Positions 8,217 to 16,770 of a DNA stretch of 64,000 nucleotides are shown piece after piece. The translations under genes and the position numbers were made by a program. Positions within the stretch are counted from its first letter, which is position 1; every line of letters starts with the position of its first letter. Source of the stretch: Aliamphritea hakodatensis (lineage in GTDB: Bacteria > Pseudomonadota > Gammaproteobacteria > Pseudomonadales > Balneatricaceae); the NCBI RefSeq assembly GCF_024347195.1, contig NZ_AP025281.1, positions 124,001 through 188,000 on the forward strand, in the 5' to 3' direction. Under the pieces are notes generated by a model that worked only from the letters and a program-made list of their open reading frames with translations, searched no databases and had not been told where the DNA came from.

Positions 8217-11200
8217 TCAGCTGTTACTAATACCGATTATACAGGCTGCAATTCTTTCACTTACATGTGATGCAGAATCTGGTAGTACAACAAAGCGTTC
8301 ATATACCTTGTCGTAAGGGATTGGGTCTTTAATCAAACTATCATGTAGGTCCGTCAGTAAAATAGCTTTTCGGCCGCCGGCAGAGCTGAGCTTTTCATAC
8401 CAAACTGGCCGGATTATTTCTAACCAATGGTCAGCCAGAAGAGACCAGTTTATTGCTTTTGTTGTTTCAGTTTTTTGGCTCAATATATTTAGTATTTTGT
8501 TGTAAAAATCGGTTTGTTCTTCATCTGTATGTTTTGTCCATTCGCGCAGTATAAACTCCATTTCTATAAGAGCTACCTGTTTACGTCTGGGTAGTAAATC
8601 GCGCTCAATAGCCGGTAATGCTTGAAGATATTCTTTTATACTTTTGAAACATAGATCAGATTGCAGATCGACTTTTACAATATCCTTAAATAGATGATTT
8701 GATAAAAATTGTGATATCACGCTAAGATCAACAATAGGAGCAGCCTGAGTTTCACTAATCAACACCCATTTTGGAGCTCCAAATTCAGTGCCGGATATAC
8801 AGAAGAATCCCCAGTTATGATCTGAAGCGACGGCGCTTATTCGCGTACATGTTTCTTCAATGGATGATATCGCTTGATAATGTTGACTGGTAATTAGAGC
8901 TTTTTCGCCTTCGATCAAATCCCGTACAGGTTCAAAGGCATCCCGTATTCCATCCCAGGTAACGCTCTGTTTTTCTGCCAGCTCAATGATTTCTTCGTAA
9001 TCAACTCGTTTATCCGCCATTTTTTCAGGTAAGGAAAAGTTGGAACCTAACAGCATCGCATTAGCTTCAAAGCGCTCTATCAACAGATCATCTGTACGGA
9101 GGGCAAAAACATCATGATCCATAGGCCAGTAAACTTTTATGCTCTGATGCACGCTATCCATTCGATCCACACGTCCTATACGCTGTTCAACAAGACGTAC
9201 AACTGAGGGCATATCAAGGTGTATTACTATTGAAGCATTTTGAAGGTTGTAACCTTCTGACATTGCATCGGAGCATAGCGCCAGAACATTCTGGGTTAAT
9301 TTATTTTCATTATTCAGATACAGGTCTACTTCTTTTCGCTCTGTTTTGGTTGAATCACCTGAAGCACGCAGCAATTTGACGCCATTAAGCAAGTCTTCTT
9401 TCTCTGAAAGATGGCGCAAGTAAAGAAGTGTTACAGGGTGGCGATCAAAAGCAATTACGCCCAGTAGAGTGTTATCAGAAAATAGAGCTGAAATCAGGCT
9501 TAACTTAGCCAGTTCTCTTGAATCATCAAGTTTCTCCAGAAGGGTAATAATCTCGCGATAAATTTTGATCTCACTTGCACAGACCCGAAGAAAGGCATTT
9601 TGATTAATCAGCCATTCTGGTACATCAAAGGTGTTATTCATTGTTTCAGGAAAACTCACACCTGGAGGAGAGTTTTGTTCTTCCAGTTTTGGAATCATCC
9701 CCTGATGGCTTATCTTCTTTTTATCTTTCCCATTTTTAGTTTCAAAGCCAAAGAACTGAGAAGTTGCCAGGCTACCTGCTATATGAGCATATGCTGCGGC
9801 TTTAGAGGAACGCAGGTGAGACATAATTTGATAGATGGCGCTTCTTTTTGCCATACCTAAACGTTGATTAATGACAGTTTCAGGGTCTATAGGCTCGCCT
9901 TCAGATGTCAGGAATGCATTCTGACCAATTCCTTTTGTTACATAGGCTACACCCTGGAGCTGCTCTGATAACTTTCTGATTTTTCGTCCTATTTGCAAGG
10001 CTGATTCAGACTCCCCTGTTGGATATGGGATTGCCTGGTGCTCAGGATAACGGCATGGCATCTTATGCTTGTTTAGATACGCATCGGGTTGGAGATCAAT
10101 CAGTCGGTTTAACTCATTTTTAGTTCTTCGAACGGTAAAGCGAGCAATCTCGTTCTTAAGTGTTTCCAGCTGTTCTTCACGAGCTGCCCGCATGCTTCTT
10201 ACATCCATCCGAAGCCAATTGTTGAAGCGTTGAATAACATCTGGATCAAAATTGTCGGCACCCAAAATATTAACTAAGCAAAGAAGGTCAGAAGCACTGC
10301 GGTTAATAGGTGTCGCTGTAAATAGCAAAACATGATCAGCAAGATTACGTAGTAATACCTGCGCACGGTTTGCAGTGGTATTAAGGTAATTATGAGCCTC
10401 ATCAACTGTTAGAATTTGCGTCTGCCTGATTGCTTGTGCAACCAAGTCACCTATCCGTTTTCGATCAGTAAAACTCAATGCCCCTTGAGACAGAGGTTGG
10501 TGGTATAAATCATAGTTTAGAAGCTCTTTGTGCCATCCCGGTACCACTCCTGGAGGGCTGATCAAAGACATTCCTCCACCACGAAGATTGCCGGTACGAA
10601 CCATCCTGTCAAAGACTGCACGTTGTAACGCTGTACCCATACGGGTTTTACCGCTACCCGTAGCATCAGCAACTAATACACTCCCTAAGTTTTCGACTAT
10701 CCATAGTGCCTGAGCAATGCCTTGCTTCTGTGACGGCCATAACGTCATATTCGAGTGATGTGGGCCGGCGTAAGAAGTATATTTTTTTGCCCAGTGACCT
10801 TCTAACAGTTCTGAGCACGCTCTGGCGATACAGTCTTCCCATGTGGAGGGCTGAAGTAATGATTCCAATAAGGTTTTTAAATGCTTTCTATAATCATCTG
10901 CAAGACTAAAAAGAGCTTCTGCGTATTCTTTTACTTCATTGTATCTCTCAGGTTCTTCTTCCCGTTTGAAGCGAACATTTGCTTCAATGTTACGTCTTAA
11001 GCCTGCTTCTGAGTAATTGGATGACCCAAGGATGGCAACATCACTGGTTATAATCATTTTGGCATGCATCATTCTTCCGGGGATGTCCAGATAGGCGGCA
11101 TCAACTTGCCCTTCACTTATTCTTTTAAGGGCAAGCAAAACTTCTGGGTATTGCAGTAATGATATGCGTTCATTCAACCAATATTTCTGAACTTCTTCAG

Positions 11201-11516
11201 GAAAGGGGACTGGCTCAAGTGACAACGGAGTGTTTGTTACAGGGCGGGGGTCATTACCGATGAGAATGCGTAAATCCTGTTTTTCGGTAAGCTTTGAAAT
11301 GAGTTTTACAATTCGAAGTAACGATGTGTAACTCGTAATGATGAGGGGTTCTTTTTCAAATTCGAGATCAGTACTCAGCACAGCATCTACCGTATACAAA
11401 CCATAGTTATGTGGCAGGCGGCTGACTTCAGGAAAAGAACCTTCAAAAGGTTCTCTGCGCTTCTCATCTTTAGGTGAAAAGTTATCTTTGAAATAAAGAG
11501 GTATCTGATCAGTCAT
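8217..11516 (-). CDS. PLD-type nuclease / SNF2-family helicase fusion
   Basis: 1099 residues. The N-terminal region has a phospholipase D/nuclease signature, His151-x-Lys153 (MHAKMI) followed by GSSNYSEAG (residues 164-172). Only one HxK motif is seen, so it may dimerise. The SF2 helicase core has Walker A GSGKT (287-291), DEAH (372-375), motif III LLFTATPINRS, and a C-terminal RecA domain with SDAMSEGYNLQ and VRLVEQRIGRVDRMD (RapA/HepA-like motifs V and VI). The last 250 or so residues are unassigned. The gene is much more AT-rich than its neighbours, a sign of transfer. Such nuclease-helicase proteins are typical of anti-phage systems. It is convergent with the TIR operon. Confidence 0.9.
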   Translation of the reverse strand: MTDQIPLYFKDNFSPKDEKRREPFEGSFPEVSRLPHNYGLYTVDAVLSTDLEFEKEPLIITSYTSLLRIVKLISKLTEKQDLRILIGNDPRPVTNTPLSLEPVPFPEEVQKYWLNERISLLQYPEVLLALKRISEGQVDAAYLDIPGRMMHAKMIITSDVAILGSSNYSEAGLRRNIEANVRFKREEEPERYNEVKEYAEALFSLADDYRKHLKTLLESLLQPSTWEDCIARACSELLEGHWAKKYTSYAGPHHSNMTLWPSQKQGIAQALWIVENLGSVLVADATGSGKTRMGTALQRAVFDRMVRTGNLRGGGMSLISPPGVVPGWHKELLNYDLYHQPLSQGALSFTDRKRIGDLVAQAIRQTQILTVDEAHNYLNTTANRAQVLLRNLADHVLLFTATPINRSASDLLCLVNILGADNFDPDVIQRFNNWLRMDVRSMRAAREEQLETLKNEIARFTVRRTKNELNRLIDLQPDAYLNKHKMPCRYPEHQAIPYPTGESESALQIGRKIRKLSEQLQGVAYVTKGIGQNAFLTSEGEPIDPETVINQRLGMAKRSAIYQIMSHLRSSKAAAYAHIAGSLATSQFFGFETKNGKDKKKISHQGMIPKLEEQNSPPGVSFPETMNNTFDVPEWLINQNAFLRVCASEIKIYREIITLLEKLDDSRELAKLSLISALFSDNTLLGVIAFDRHPVTLLYLRHLSEKEDLLNGVKLLRASGDSTKTERKEVDLYLNNENKLTQNVLALCSDAMSEGYNLQNASIVIHLDMPSVVRLVEQRIGRVDRMDSVHQSIKVYWPMDHDVFALRTDDLLIERFEANAMLLGSNFSLPEKMADKRVDYEEIIELAEKQSVTWDGIRDAFEPVRDLIEGEKALITSQHYQAISSIEETCTRISAVASDHNWGFFCISGTEFGAPKWVLISETQAAPIVDLSVISQFLSNHLFKDIVKVDLQSDLCFKSIKEYLQALPAIERDLLPRRKQVALIEMEFILREWTKHTDEEQTDFYNKILNILSQKTETTKAINWSLLADHWLEIIRPVWYEKLSSAGGRKAILLTDLHDSLIKDPIPYDKVYERFVVLPDSASHVSERIAACIIGISNS

Positions 11517-11571
11517 ATAACCTATCCTTGGCTATGTTTTTTAACGATAAAGTTACCGGGATATCCAGACA

Positions 11572-11603
11572 AAAAAAAGCCCCGAATATTCAGGGCTTTT
11601 TAA
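11572..11603 (-). terminator. Intrinsic terminator after yicC
   Basis: An AAAAAAAGCCC ... GGGCTTTTT hairpin lies between the yicC stop and the start of the helicase gene. With A-runs and T-runs on both sides it can act on either strand; it isolates the helicase from yicC transcription. Confidence 0.8.
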
Positions 11604-11614
11604 TGTTAAGCATA

Positions 11615-12478
11615 TCACTCAATATTCTGAATCTGCTCACGCATCTGTTCGATCAGGACTTTCAGTTCCACGGCGCTTTGCGTGGTGTCGCTGACGATCG
11701 ACTTGGATGACAGGGTGTTGGCTTCACGGTTCAGTTCCTGCATCAGGAAGTCCAGCCGGCGGCCGATCGGGCCTTTTTGCTTCAGTACCCGTTTTACTTC
11801 CTGAACGTGAGTGTTGAGGCGGTCCATTTCTTCGTCGACGTCGGCTTTCTGGGCCAGAATGACCATTTCCTGTTCCAGGCGGGTCGGGTCCAGTTCGGCC
11901 TGCAGTTCATCCAGACGGGCCTGCAGGTTTTCCCGCTGCTTGGTGAGAATTCCCGGCAGCTTGGCGCGCACGTCGGTGACGATGTCGGTGATAGCGTCCA
12001 GCCGCTGGTCGATCAGGTTGGCCAGTTCGGCACCTTCTCGGCCACGGTTGTCGATCAGTTCGGCCAGTGCTTTGCTGAACAGTTCCAGCCCGGCTTTTTT
12101 CACCGCATCCATATCGAGTTTGGTGTCCTGCAGGACGCCCGGCCAGCGCAGTACTTCCAGCGGGTCCAGTGTCTGTGCATTGGGGATGATGCTGGCAACC
12201 TGTTGCGCGGCAGCCACCAGTTCACCGGCGAAGTCCTGATTAACGGTCAGAGTCTGGGACTGGGCTTCCGGTACGAATCGCAGGGTGCATTCAACCTTAC
12301 CGCGGCTGAGATTTTTACGTAGCTGTTCCCGCAGCGGGCCTTCCAGATCCCGCAGACTTTCCGGCAGACGCAGGTGCGGTTCCAGGTAGCGGTGGTTAAC
12401 CGAACGCACTTCCCAGGTAAGGCTGCCCCAGCTGTGTTGAACTTCCTGACGGGCAAAAGCGGTCATACTACGTGTCAT
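11615..12478 (-). CDS. yicC: YicC family endoribonuclease
   Basis: 287 residues, standard length. It starts with MTRSMTAFARQEV and shows the family hallmarks NHRYLEPHLRLPE near the N-terminus and the C-terminal block GPIGRRLDFLMQELNREANT with NTLSSKS, followed by ELKVLIEQMREQIQNIE. The family is a metal-dependent endoribonuclease linked to RNA turnover. It is divergent from rph with about 100 bp between them, the classical gammaproteobacterial yicC/rph arrangement. The region between helicase and yicC therefore marks the end of the accessory island and return to core genome. Confidence 0.95.
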   Translation of the reverse strand: MTRSMTAFARQEVQHSWGSLTWEVRSVNHRYLEPHLRLPESLRDLEGPLREQLRKNLSRGKVECTLRFVPEAQSQTLTVNQDFAGELVAAAQQVASIIPNAQTLDPLEVLRWPGVLQDTKLDMDAVKKAGLELFSKALAELIDNRGREGAELANLIDQRLDAITDIVTDVRAKLPGILTKQRENLQARLDELQAELDPTRLEQEMVILAQKADVDEEMDRLNTHVQEVKRVLKQKGPIGRRLDFLMQELNREANTLSSKSIVSDTTQSAVELKVLIEQMREQIQNIE

Positions 12479-12580
12479 ATTGTCTTTTCTCGATTAGAAT
12501 TCACATTTCCAAGACATTCTATCAGCCCGATTGGCTCGGCTCTATGTCGAAGCGCAACTCCAAGCAGAGAATTAGTATTC

Positions 12581-13351
12581 ATGAGTTCTTCTATCTCCGA
12601 TCAGTTACAAAACCTGGGTGTGGCGACCATTCGCCCAAGCAACCGCGAAGCGGATCAGATGCGCGAGGTGAAAATCACCCGCCAGTACACCATGCATGCC
12701 GAAGGGTCGGTGCTGGTGGAGTTTGGTAATACCAAGGTGATTTGTACAGCGTCGGTTGAGCGTGGTGTGCCACGTTTTCTGCGTGGTTCCGGTTCGGGCT
12801 GGGTAACGGCTGAATATGGCATGCTGCCACGGGCGACCGGCAGCCGCTGTGGCCGTGAAGCGGCCCGTGGTAAGCAGGGTGGCCGTACGCTGGAAATTCA
12901 GCGTCTGATTGGCCGTTCACTGCGTGCCTGTCTGAACCTGAATAAACTGGGTGAAAACACCATTACCATCGACTGTGATGTGATTCAGGCCGACGGCGGC
13001 ACCCGTACGGCGTCTATCACCGGAGCTTATGTGGCGCTGATGGATGCCATTGCCTTCCTGAAAGCCGACAAGCACGGCGCGATGAAAGGTGACCCGGTTA
13101 AATATGCCATTGCGGCGGTATCTGTGGGTATCTACAAAGGTGAGCCGGTACTGGATCTGGATTACGCAGAAGATTCTGATGCCGAAACCGATATGAACGT
13201 TGTGATGACGGATAAAGGCGGCTTTGTTGAAGTCCAGGGTACTGCAGAAGGCGAGCCGTACTCCCGTGATGAGCTGAATGCCATGTTGGCGCTGGCAGAA
13301 AAAGGCATCGCCGAAATTACCCTTCTGCAGCAGGCTGCGCTGAAGAGCTAA
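12581..13351 (+). CDS. rph: Ribonuclease PH
   Basis: 256 residues from ATG 12581. It is the phosphorolytic 3'-5' exoribonuclease that trims tRNA 3' ends. Motifs seen: REVKITRQYTMHAEGSVLVE, FGNTKVICTASVE, GRSLRACLN, TITIDCDVIQADGGTRTASI (phosphate/catalytic region), ALMDAI and the C-terminal EITLLQQAAL. Orthologues usually begin close to the RPS(N)READQ segment, so this start would give an N-terminal extension of about 17 residues. A GTG at 12620 is a plausible alternative, as the ATG has only a weak ribosome-binding site. Divergent from yicC. Confidence 0.96.
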   Translation: MSSSISDQLQNLGVATIRPSNREADQMREVKITRQYTMHAEGSVLVEFGNTKVICTASVERGVPRFLRGSGSGWVTAEYGMLPRATGSRCGREAARGKQGGRTLEIQRLIGRSLRACLNLNKLGENTITIDCDVIQADGGTRTASITGAYVALMDAIAFLKADKHGAMKGDPVKYAIAAVSVGIYKGEPVLDLDYAEDSDAETDMNVVMTDKGGFVEVQGTAEGEPYSRDELNAMLALAEKGIAEITLLQQAALKS

Positions 13352-13383
13352 GCGCTGAGCAAGAGTTCTTAAAAAGAGTAATT

Positions 13384-13419
13384 AAAAAAGGCTGAGGGTG
13401 TGAACCTTCAGCCTTTTTT
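13384..13419 (+). terminator. Bidirectional terminator between rph and nadV
   Basis: An AAAAAAGGCTGAGG ... CCTTCAGCCTTTTTTT hairpin with A-run and T-run on opposite sides lies between the convergent genes rph and the phosphoribosyltransferase, and can serve both. Confidence 0.9.
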
Positions 13420-13441
13420 TGTGGCTATTGATTGCCGGCGT

Positions 13442-14842
13442 TCAGCTGATTTCCTGGCGGGCCCGCTGGCGAATTTCATCAAAACTGACGGTTTGCAGAA
13501 CTTCACCGTTCCGGAAGACCGGCGTCAGCAGGTTTTGCTGGTTACCAAGATCAGTTTCACGGATGGTTTGCAGTTCACCTGCCTGGCTGCGGATAACCGC
13601 CAGACGGCCCTTCTTGGAACGCTTACCGCTGTCGGTAACCGGGTCTTTGTAAACATCCTGCCACTGGCCGGCAATGTTCACCGCCGAGGTTTTCATGGCG
13701 AAGTTGAGGGTGTCGCGGTTCACTTTCTGCAGCAGTTCGCCGCCCATCCCGAAGGCGATGTTGTCGGCACTCAGGCCGCGTTGCTCCATTTCCGCCAGAA
13801 TGGCAGAGATACTCAGGCGGGAGATGCCATCCCCCTGTATCACCCGCACACAGTCCGGCAGTACCCGGAAGCCTTTGCTGTTGGTGTGATAGCCGAAGAC
13901 CTTCATCAGCCGTTCCAGCGTCTCGCTGACCACGCTTACCGGGTCGCCGCTGTCCGGGCGGACCACTAAAGTGCCGCCGCTGCCAGTAACAGCATCGTGC
14001 AGTTCCTGCCCCCAGATGTGGTCGATGGCATGCCACAGGTCGTATGAGTCGCTTACCACGGCTACCAGTTTGCCGGGGCCGGCAAAGGCGTCCAGCATGT
14101 TGCGGTAGGCGGCGGCTTCGTTGTCACGCCCCCAGGCGGTGATGGTGCTGTGCTCAGCGGCCGGAATCGAGAAGCCGGCCATCTCTGCCCCGTAGTGGCG
14201 GCGTGCGGCCAGCAAGCCGCTGATGGTGTCGGTGCCCATGAAGTTCACCAGATGGGCTGCGCCACCAATGGCCGCGGATTCTTCACTGCTGGCACCCCGG
14301 GCGCCGAAGTCGTGAAGTTTGAAGTCCAGCCCGTCGCAGGTGTCGGCGGTTTTCATCAGGGCGTGCTGAATGGTCTGGCGGCAGTGCCATGAAAGGGTGG
14401 CGACGGTGGTGGGGTACCACACGGCACGCAGCAGGGCGGTTTCGATGTAGCTGGTCAGCCAGGCACATGCGGGGTCGGTGTTGATGACCTGCACCAGCGC
14501 CGTTTGGGTGGGCACTACGGAGCCTTCCGGCAGGGCCTGAATTTCCAGCGGCAGATAGCCATTGTGCTTGTCCAGAATGTGTTGCCAGCCGGCTTCGTTA
14601 AAGGGCAGGCCGTGGGCTTCAATGATGGCTTTAGCGTCGGCAATATCCGCTGCGGTAATGGGCTTGCTCAGATACTGCTGCAGGAACATTTGCAGGCCAA
14701 AGAACACCGTTTGTGTATATTCCCCGCCACGGGCTTCTATATAGCTGGATACCTGAGTGGTTTCCGGCGGATATTGCCGGAAATGGGAGGCTTTGTAGGA
14801 ATCAGCATTAAGAATGATGTTAGCCGGGCTGAGGTCTGTCAT
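13442..14842 (-). CDS. nadV: Nicotinamide phosphoribosyltransferase (NAMPT/NadV type)
   Basis: 466 residues. It converts nicotinamide and PRPP to NMN, a one-step NAD salvage route. Although bacterial nicotinate enzymes (PncB) are related, the motifs here are those of NAMPT: NADSYKASHFRQYPP, FGARGASSEESAAIGG, the catalytic His in AAEHSTITAWG, VSDSYDLW, VVRPDSGDP, AFGMGGELLQKVNRDTLNFA and the PRPP-site KDPVTDSGKRSKKGR. NadV genes are often found in mobile regions or phages; here it sits next to rph as a single-gene unit, convergent with it. Confidence 0.92.
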   Translation of the reverse strand: MTDLSPANIILNADSYKASHFRQYPPETTQVSSYIEARGGEYTQTVFFGLQMFLQQYLSKPITAADIADAKAIIEAHGLPFNEAGWQHILDKHNGYLPLEIQALPEGSVVPTQTALVQVINTDPACAWLTSYIETALLRAVWYPTTVATLSWHCRQTIQHALMKTADTCDGLDFKLHDFGARGASSEESAAIGGAAHLVNFMGTDTISGLLAARRHYGAEMAGFSIPAAEHSTITAWGRDNEAAAYRNMLDAFAGPGKLVAVVSDSYDLWHAIDHIWGQELHDAVTGSGGTLVVRPDSGDPVSVVSETLERLMKVFGYHTNSKGFRVLPDCVRVIQGDGISRLSISAILAEMEQRGLSADNIAFGMGGELLQKVNRDTLNFAMKTSAVNIAGQWQDVYKDPVTDSGKRSKKGRLAVIRSQAGELQTIRETDLGNQQNLLTPVFRNGEVLQTVSFDEIRQRARQEIS

Positions 14843-14943
14843 GGGGAATCTCGCGAACCTGATTGTTGTGCTTGCGGGAGTATATTAAGAGAGTCCACCT
14901 CCTTCGTCACGCGAAGTTTAAGCCGCAGGCATGTACTGCCTGT

Positions 14944-15570
14944 TCAGACCGGTGCGCCGCGGTAGTACATCCAGAGAAACAGTGCGCCGGCGCTGCGGTA
15001 CGGAGCCCAGTGGGCGGTCATGGCACGGGCGTCTTTGGCGCTGGGTTTGCCGTCCAGCCGTTTCAGTTTACCCAGGGCGGTGACCACAGCGAGGTCTTCG
15101 GCGGGGAAGATGTCTTCCCGGCCGAGGGCGAACATCAGATAGATTTCGGCACTCCAGCGGCCAAAGCCTTTCAGCTGGGTGATGGCGGCAATGGCGTCAT
15201 CGTCCGGCAGGTCTGCCAGCCCGTCGATATCCAGCCGGCCTGAACTGACGGCTTCTGCCAGCCCGCGAATGTATTCAATCTTTCGGAAGGATAAGCCCGC
15301 AGCCCGCAGAGCTTCGTCGGAATGGGCACTGATGCAGCTGGCCTGCAACGGCTGAGTGCCCTGTGCTGTGAGCAGATTTTCCACCCGGCCCATAATGGCC
15401 GCGGCGGATTCTTTGGATAACTGCTGGCTGACAATGATATTCAGAAAGGTTCTGAACCCTGCCGGCCGGCTGCGGGGTGGCGGTGAACCCAGTTCGGCAA
15501 AGGCACGGGCGATATCGCTGTCCTGCAGGGCCAGTGCGTTGAGGTGCTGCGTTATTTTTTGTTGGTTCAT
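14944..15570 (-). CDS. alkA: DNA-3-methyladenine glycosylase II (AlkA-like, HhH-GPD)
   Basis: 208 residues from ATG 15570. It excises alkylated bases from DNA. Visible are the helix-hairpin-helix ITQLKGFGRWSAEIYLMFAL and the catalytic aspartate in FPAEDLAVVTAL. It is shorter than E. coli AlkA because the N-terminal TATA-like domain is absent, as in many bacterial homologues. The ATG overlaps the TGA of the J-like gene (ATGA). The first 154 bp or so of conserved coding sequence (15384-15537) are duplicated at 18727-18880 beyond hscC, and residues 2-10 differ between copies. The present start region therefore seems to have been rebuilt when the hscC pair arrived. Confidence 0.93.
   Translation of the reverse strand: MNQQKITQHLNALALQDSDIARAFAELGSPPPRSRPAGFRTFLNIIVSQQLSKESAAAIMGRVENLLTAQGTQPLQASCISAHSDEALRAAGLSFRKIEYIRGLAEAVSSGRLDIDGLADLPDDDAIAAITQLKGFGRWSAEIYLMFALGREDIFPAEDLAVVTALGKLKRLDGKPSAKDARAMTAHWAPYRSAGALFLWMYYRGAPV
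15384..15537. repeat. 154-bp direct repeat, copy 1 (inside alkA)
   Basis: It matches 18727-18880 at 151 of 154 positions by eye (differences: two in GATTCTTTGGAT versus GATTCTGTTGAT, one GCGATA versus GCAATA). Same orientation. It encodes the conserved segment from ALQDSDIARAF to AAAIMGR of the glycosylase. Confidence 0.95.
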
Positions 15571-16748
15571 ATGGCTTTCAATATACCATCTGATTGCTGA
15601 TCCCAATTGCTTTTCTTGCCGCCATAGATACTTCTGAAGGTACGTGTAAAAAGTGTTTTGTCACCACGGGGGTTAAGTTCTTCAACTTCATCTGAGGGAC
15701 CAACGCCTAGCATGAGTACTAGCAAAAGTAGCGGACCAATATAGGGGATGAAGATAATTATTAATACGGAGAGTGACTGGCCAGTATCAATCGTTCTTTT
15801 GAAGGTAAGACATATGAGGGAATAGAGAAATACCAGCAAAAATAATATGTTTAACCCTTCCTGTAAAATGCTTTGCTGCGTGCTCTCGACGAGCGAACCG
15901 AATGCAAAAACAAATAGCCAAAGCGTTAGCACTAACAGGAATTCACGTCGCCGGATTCGGCCTTTGGGTTTGAACATTACTTGTAATATCCTCCGCCATG
16001 TGAACATTTTAATGGGAGCGATATCGATATGTGCTGCGTTGGATAGCATAGCCATTTTGTGGATAACGACAGGGTGTGCATGCCATTCGGACGATACTTC
16101 ACTGCTCCAGTGAAAGTTGGTGTCCAGATAGGCAAGCAGATCTGCATGGATACTAGGTGCTTTATGGGTTTTTTCGCTCTCGAGTATACGGTTTATATCA
16201 ACCATAATCTGCGATCCTACCTGGTACCTGACCTGATCATTAAAGAGAGTAGGGCAGCGAAGGATAGCTTCCCAGTGGGGAATACTGTTGATATTTTTCG
16301 TTTGCAGTAAGGTTTTACACTGATCGATGATGTGTTGGGCCTGCTGATGAATATTTATAGCATTCAGGAGAAGGGGCTGAGCTGTATTGTCTGTTTGATT
16401 AGTACCGGTGTCTGAGGTCCATTCTGTGCCGTATTCATATTCCGGTGTTGTTTCCTGAGCCGGGGTGGGAGTAACTGTATGGGCCTGATTGTTAGAAATA
16501 TTGTCTTCCCAGGATGATTCTGTTGAGGTGTTCAAGTAATTTTCGGAATCTGCCTGCCAGACATTGGCGGAGTATTCGTGAACATCTGATTGGGCGTAAT
16601 GCTGTGCTTGCTCATATGCCTCACGTATGTACATGAAAGCTTGTTGATCCTGCTCAGGATCAATTTTTTTCAGTTGTTTCAGATAAGCCCGTTTGATGAT
16701 TTTAAGGTCGTCTGTTGGTTCCGTATCTAACTGCTGCCAGCAATTCAT
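15567..16748 (-). CDS. J-domain-like membrane protein, HscC partner
   Basis: 393 residues. The first 55 residues resemble a J domain (DLKIIKRAYLKQLKKIDPEQ, then MYIREAYEQAQHYA), but the HPD tripeptide expected in the loop is absent: the stretch reads K-K-I-D-P-E with no histidine. A low-complexity hydrophilic linker follows (about 60-130). The C-terminal part has a charged GRIRRREFLLVL entry and about four membrane segments (FLLVLTLWLFVFAFG, LNILFLLVFLYSLICL, LSVLIIIFIPYIGPLLLLVL), similar to DUF805 proteins. It lies 22 bp after hscC with an AGGGAA site. E. coli HscC also has dedicated membrane J-like partners, which supports this role. Confidence 0.78.
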   Translation of the reverse strand: MNCWQQLDTEPTDDLKIIKRAYLKQLKKIDPEQDQQAFMYIREAYEQAQHYAQSDVHEYSANVWQADSENYLNTSTESSWEDNISNNQAHTVTPTPAQETTPEYEYGTEWTSDTGTNQTDNTAQPLLLNAINIHQQAQHIIDQCKTLLQTKNINSIPHWEAILRCPTLFNDQVRYQVGSQIMVDINRILESEKTHKAPSIHADLLAYLDTNFHWSSEVSSEWHAHPVVIHKMAMLSNAAHIDIAPIKMFTWRRILQVMFKPKGRIRRREFLLVLTLWLFVFAFGSLVESTQQSILQEGLNILFLLVFLYSLICLTFKRTIDTGQSLSVLIIIFIPYIGPLLLLVLMLGVGPSDEVEELNPRGDKTLFTRTFRSIYGGKKSNWDQQSDGILKAI

Positions 16749-16770
16749 ATTCTTTTCCCTGAATATGGAT

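Noticed and set aside
8217..11516. Mokosh or DISARM system
   Set aside because: Domain order (PLD first, SNF2-type helicase after) and missing partner genes do not fit either; the known types use other helicase classes or more genes.
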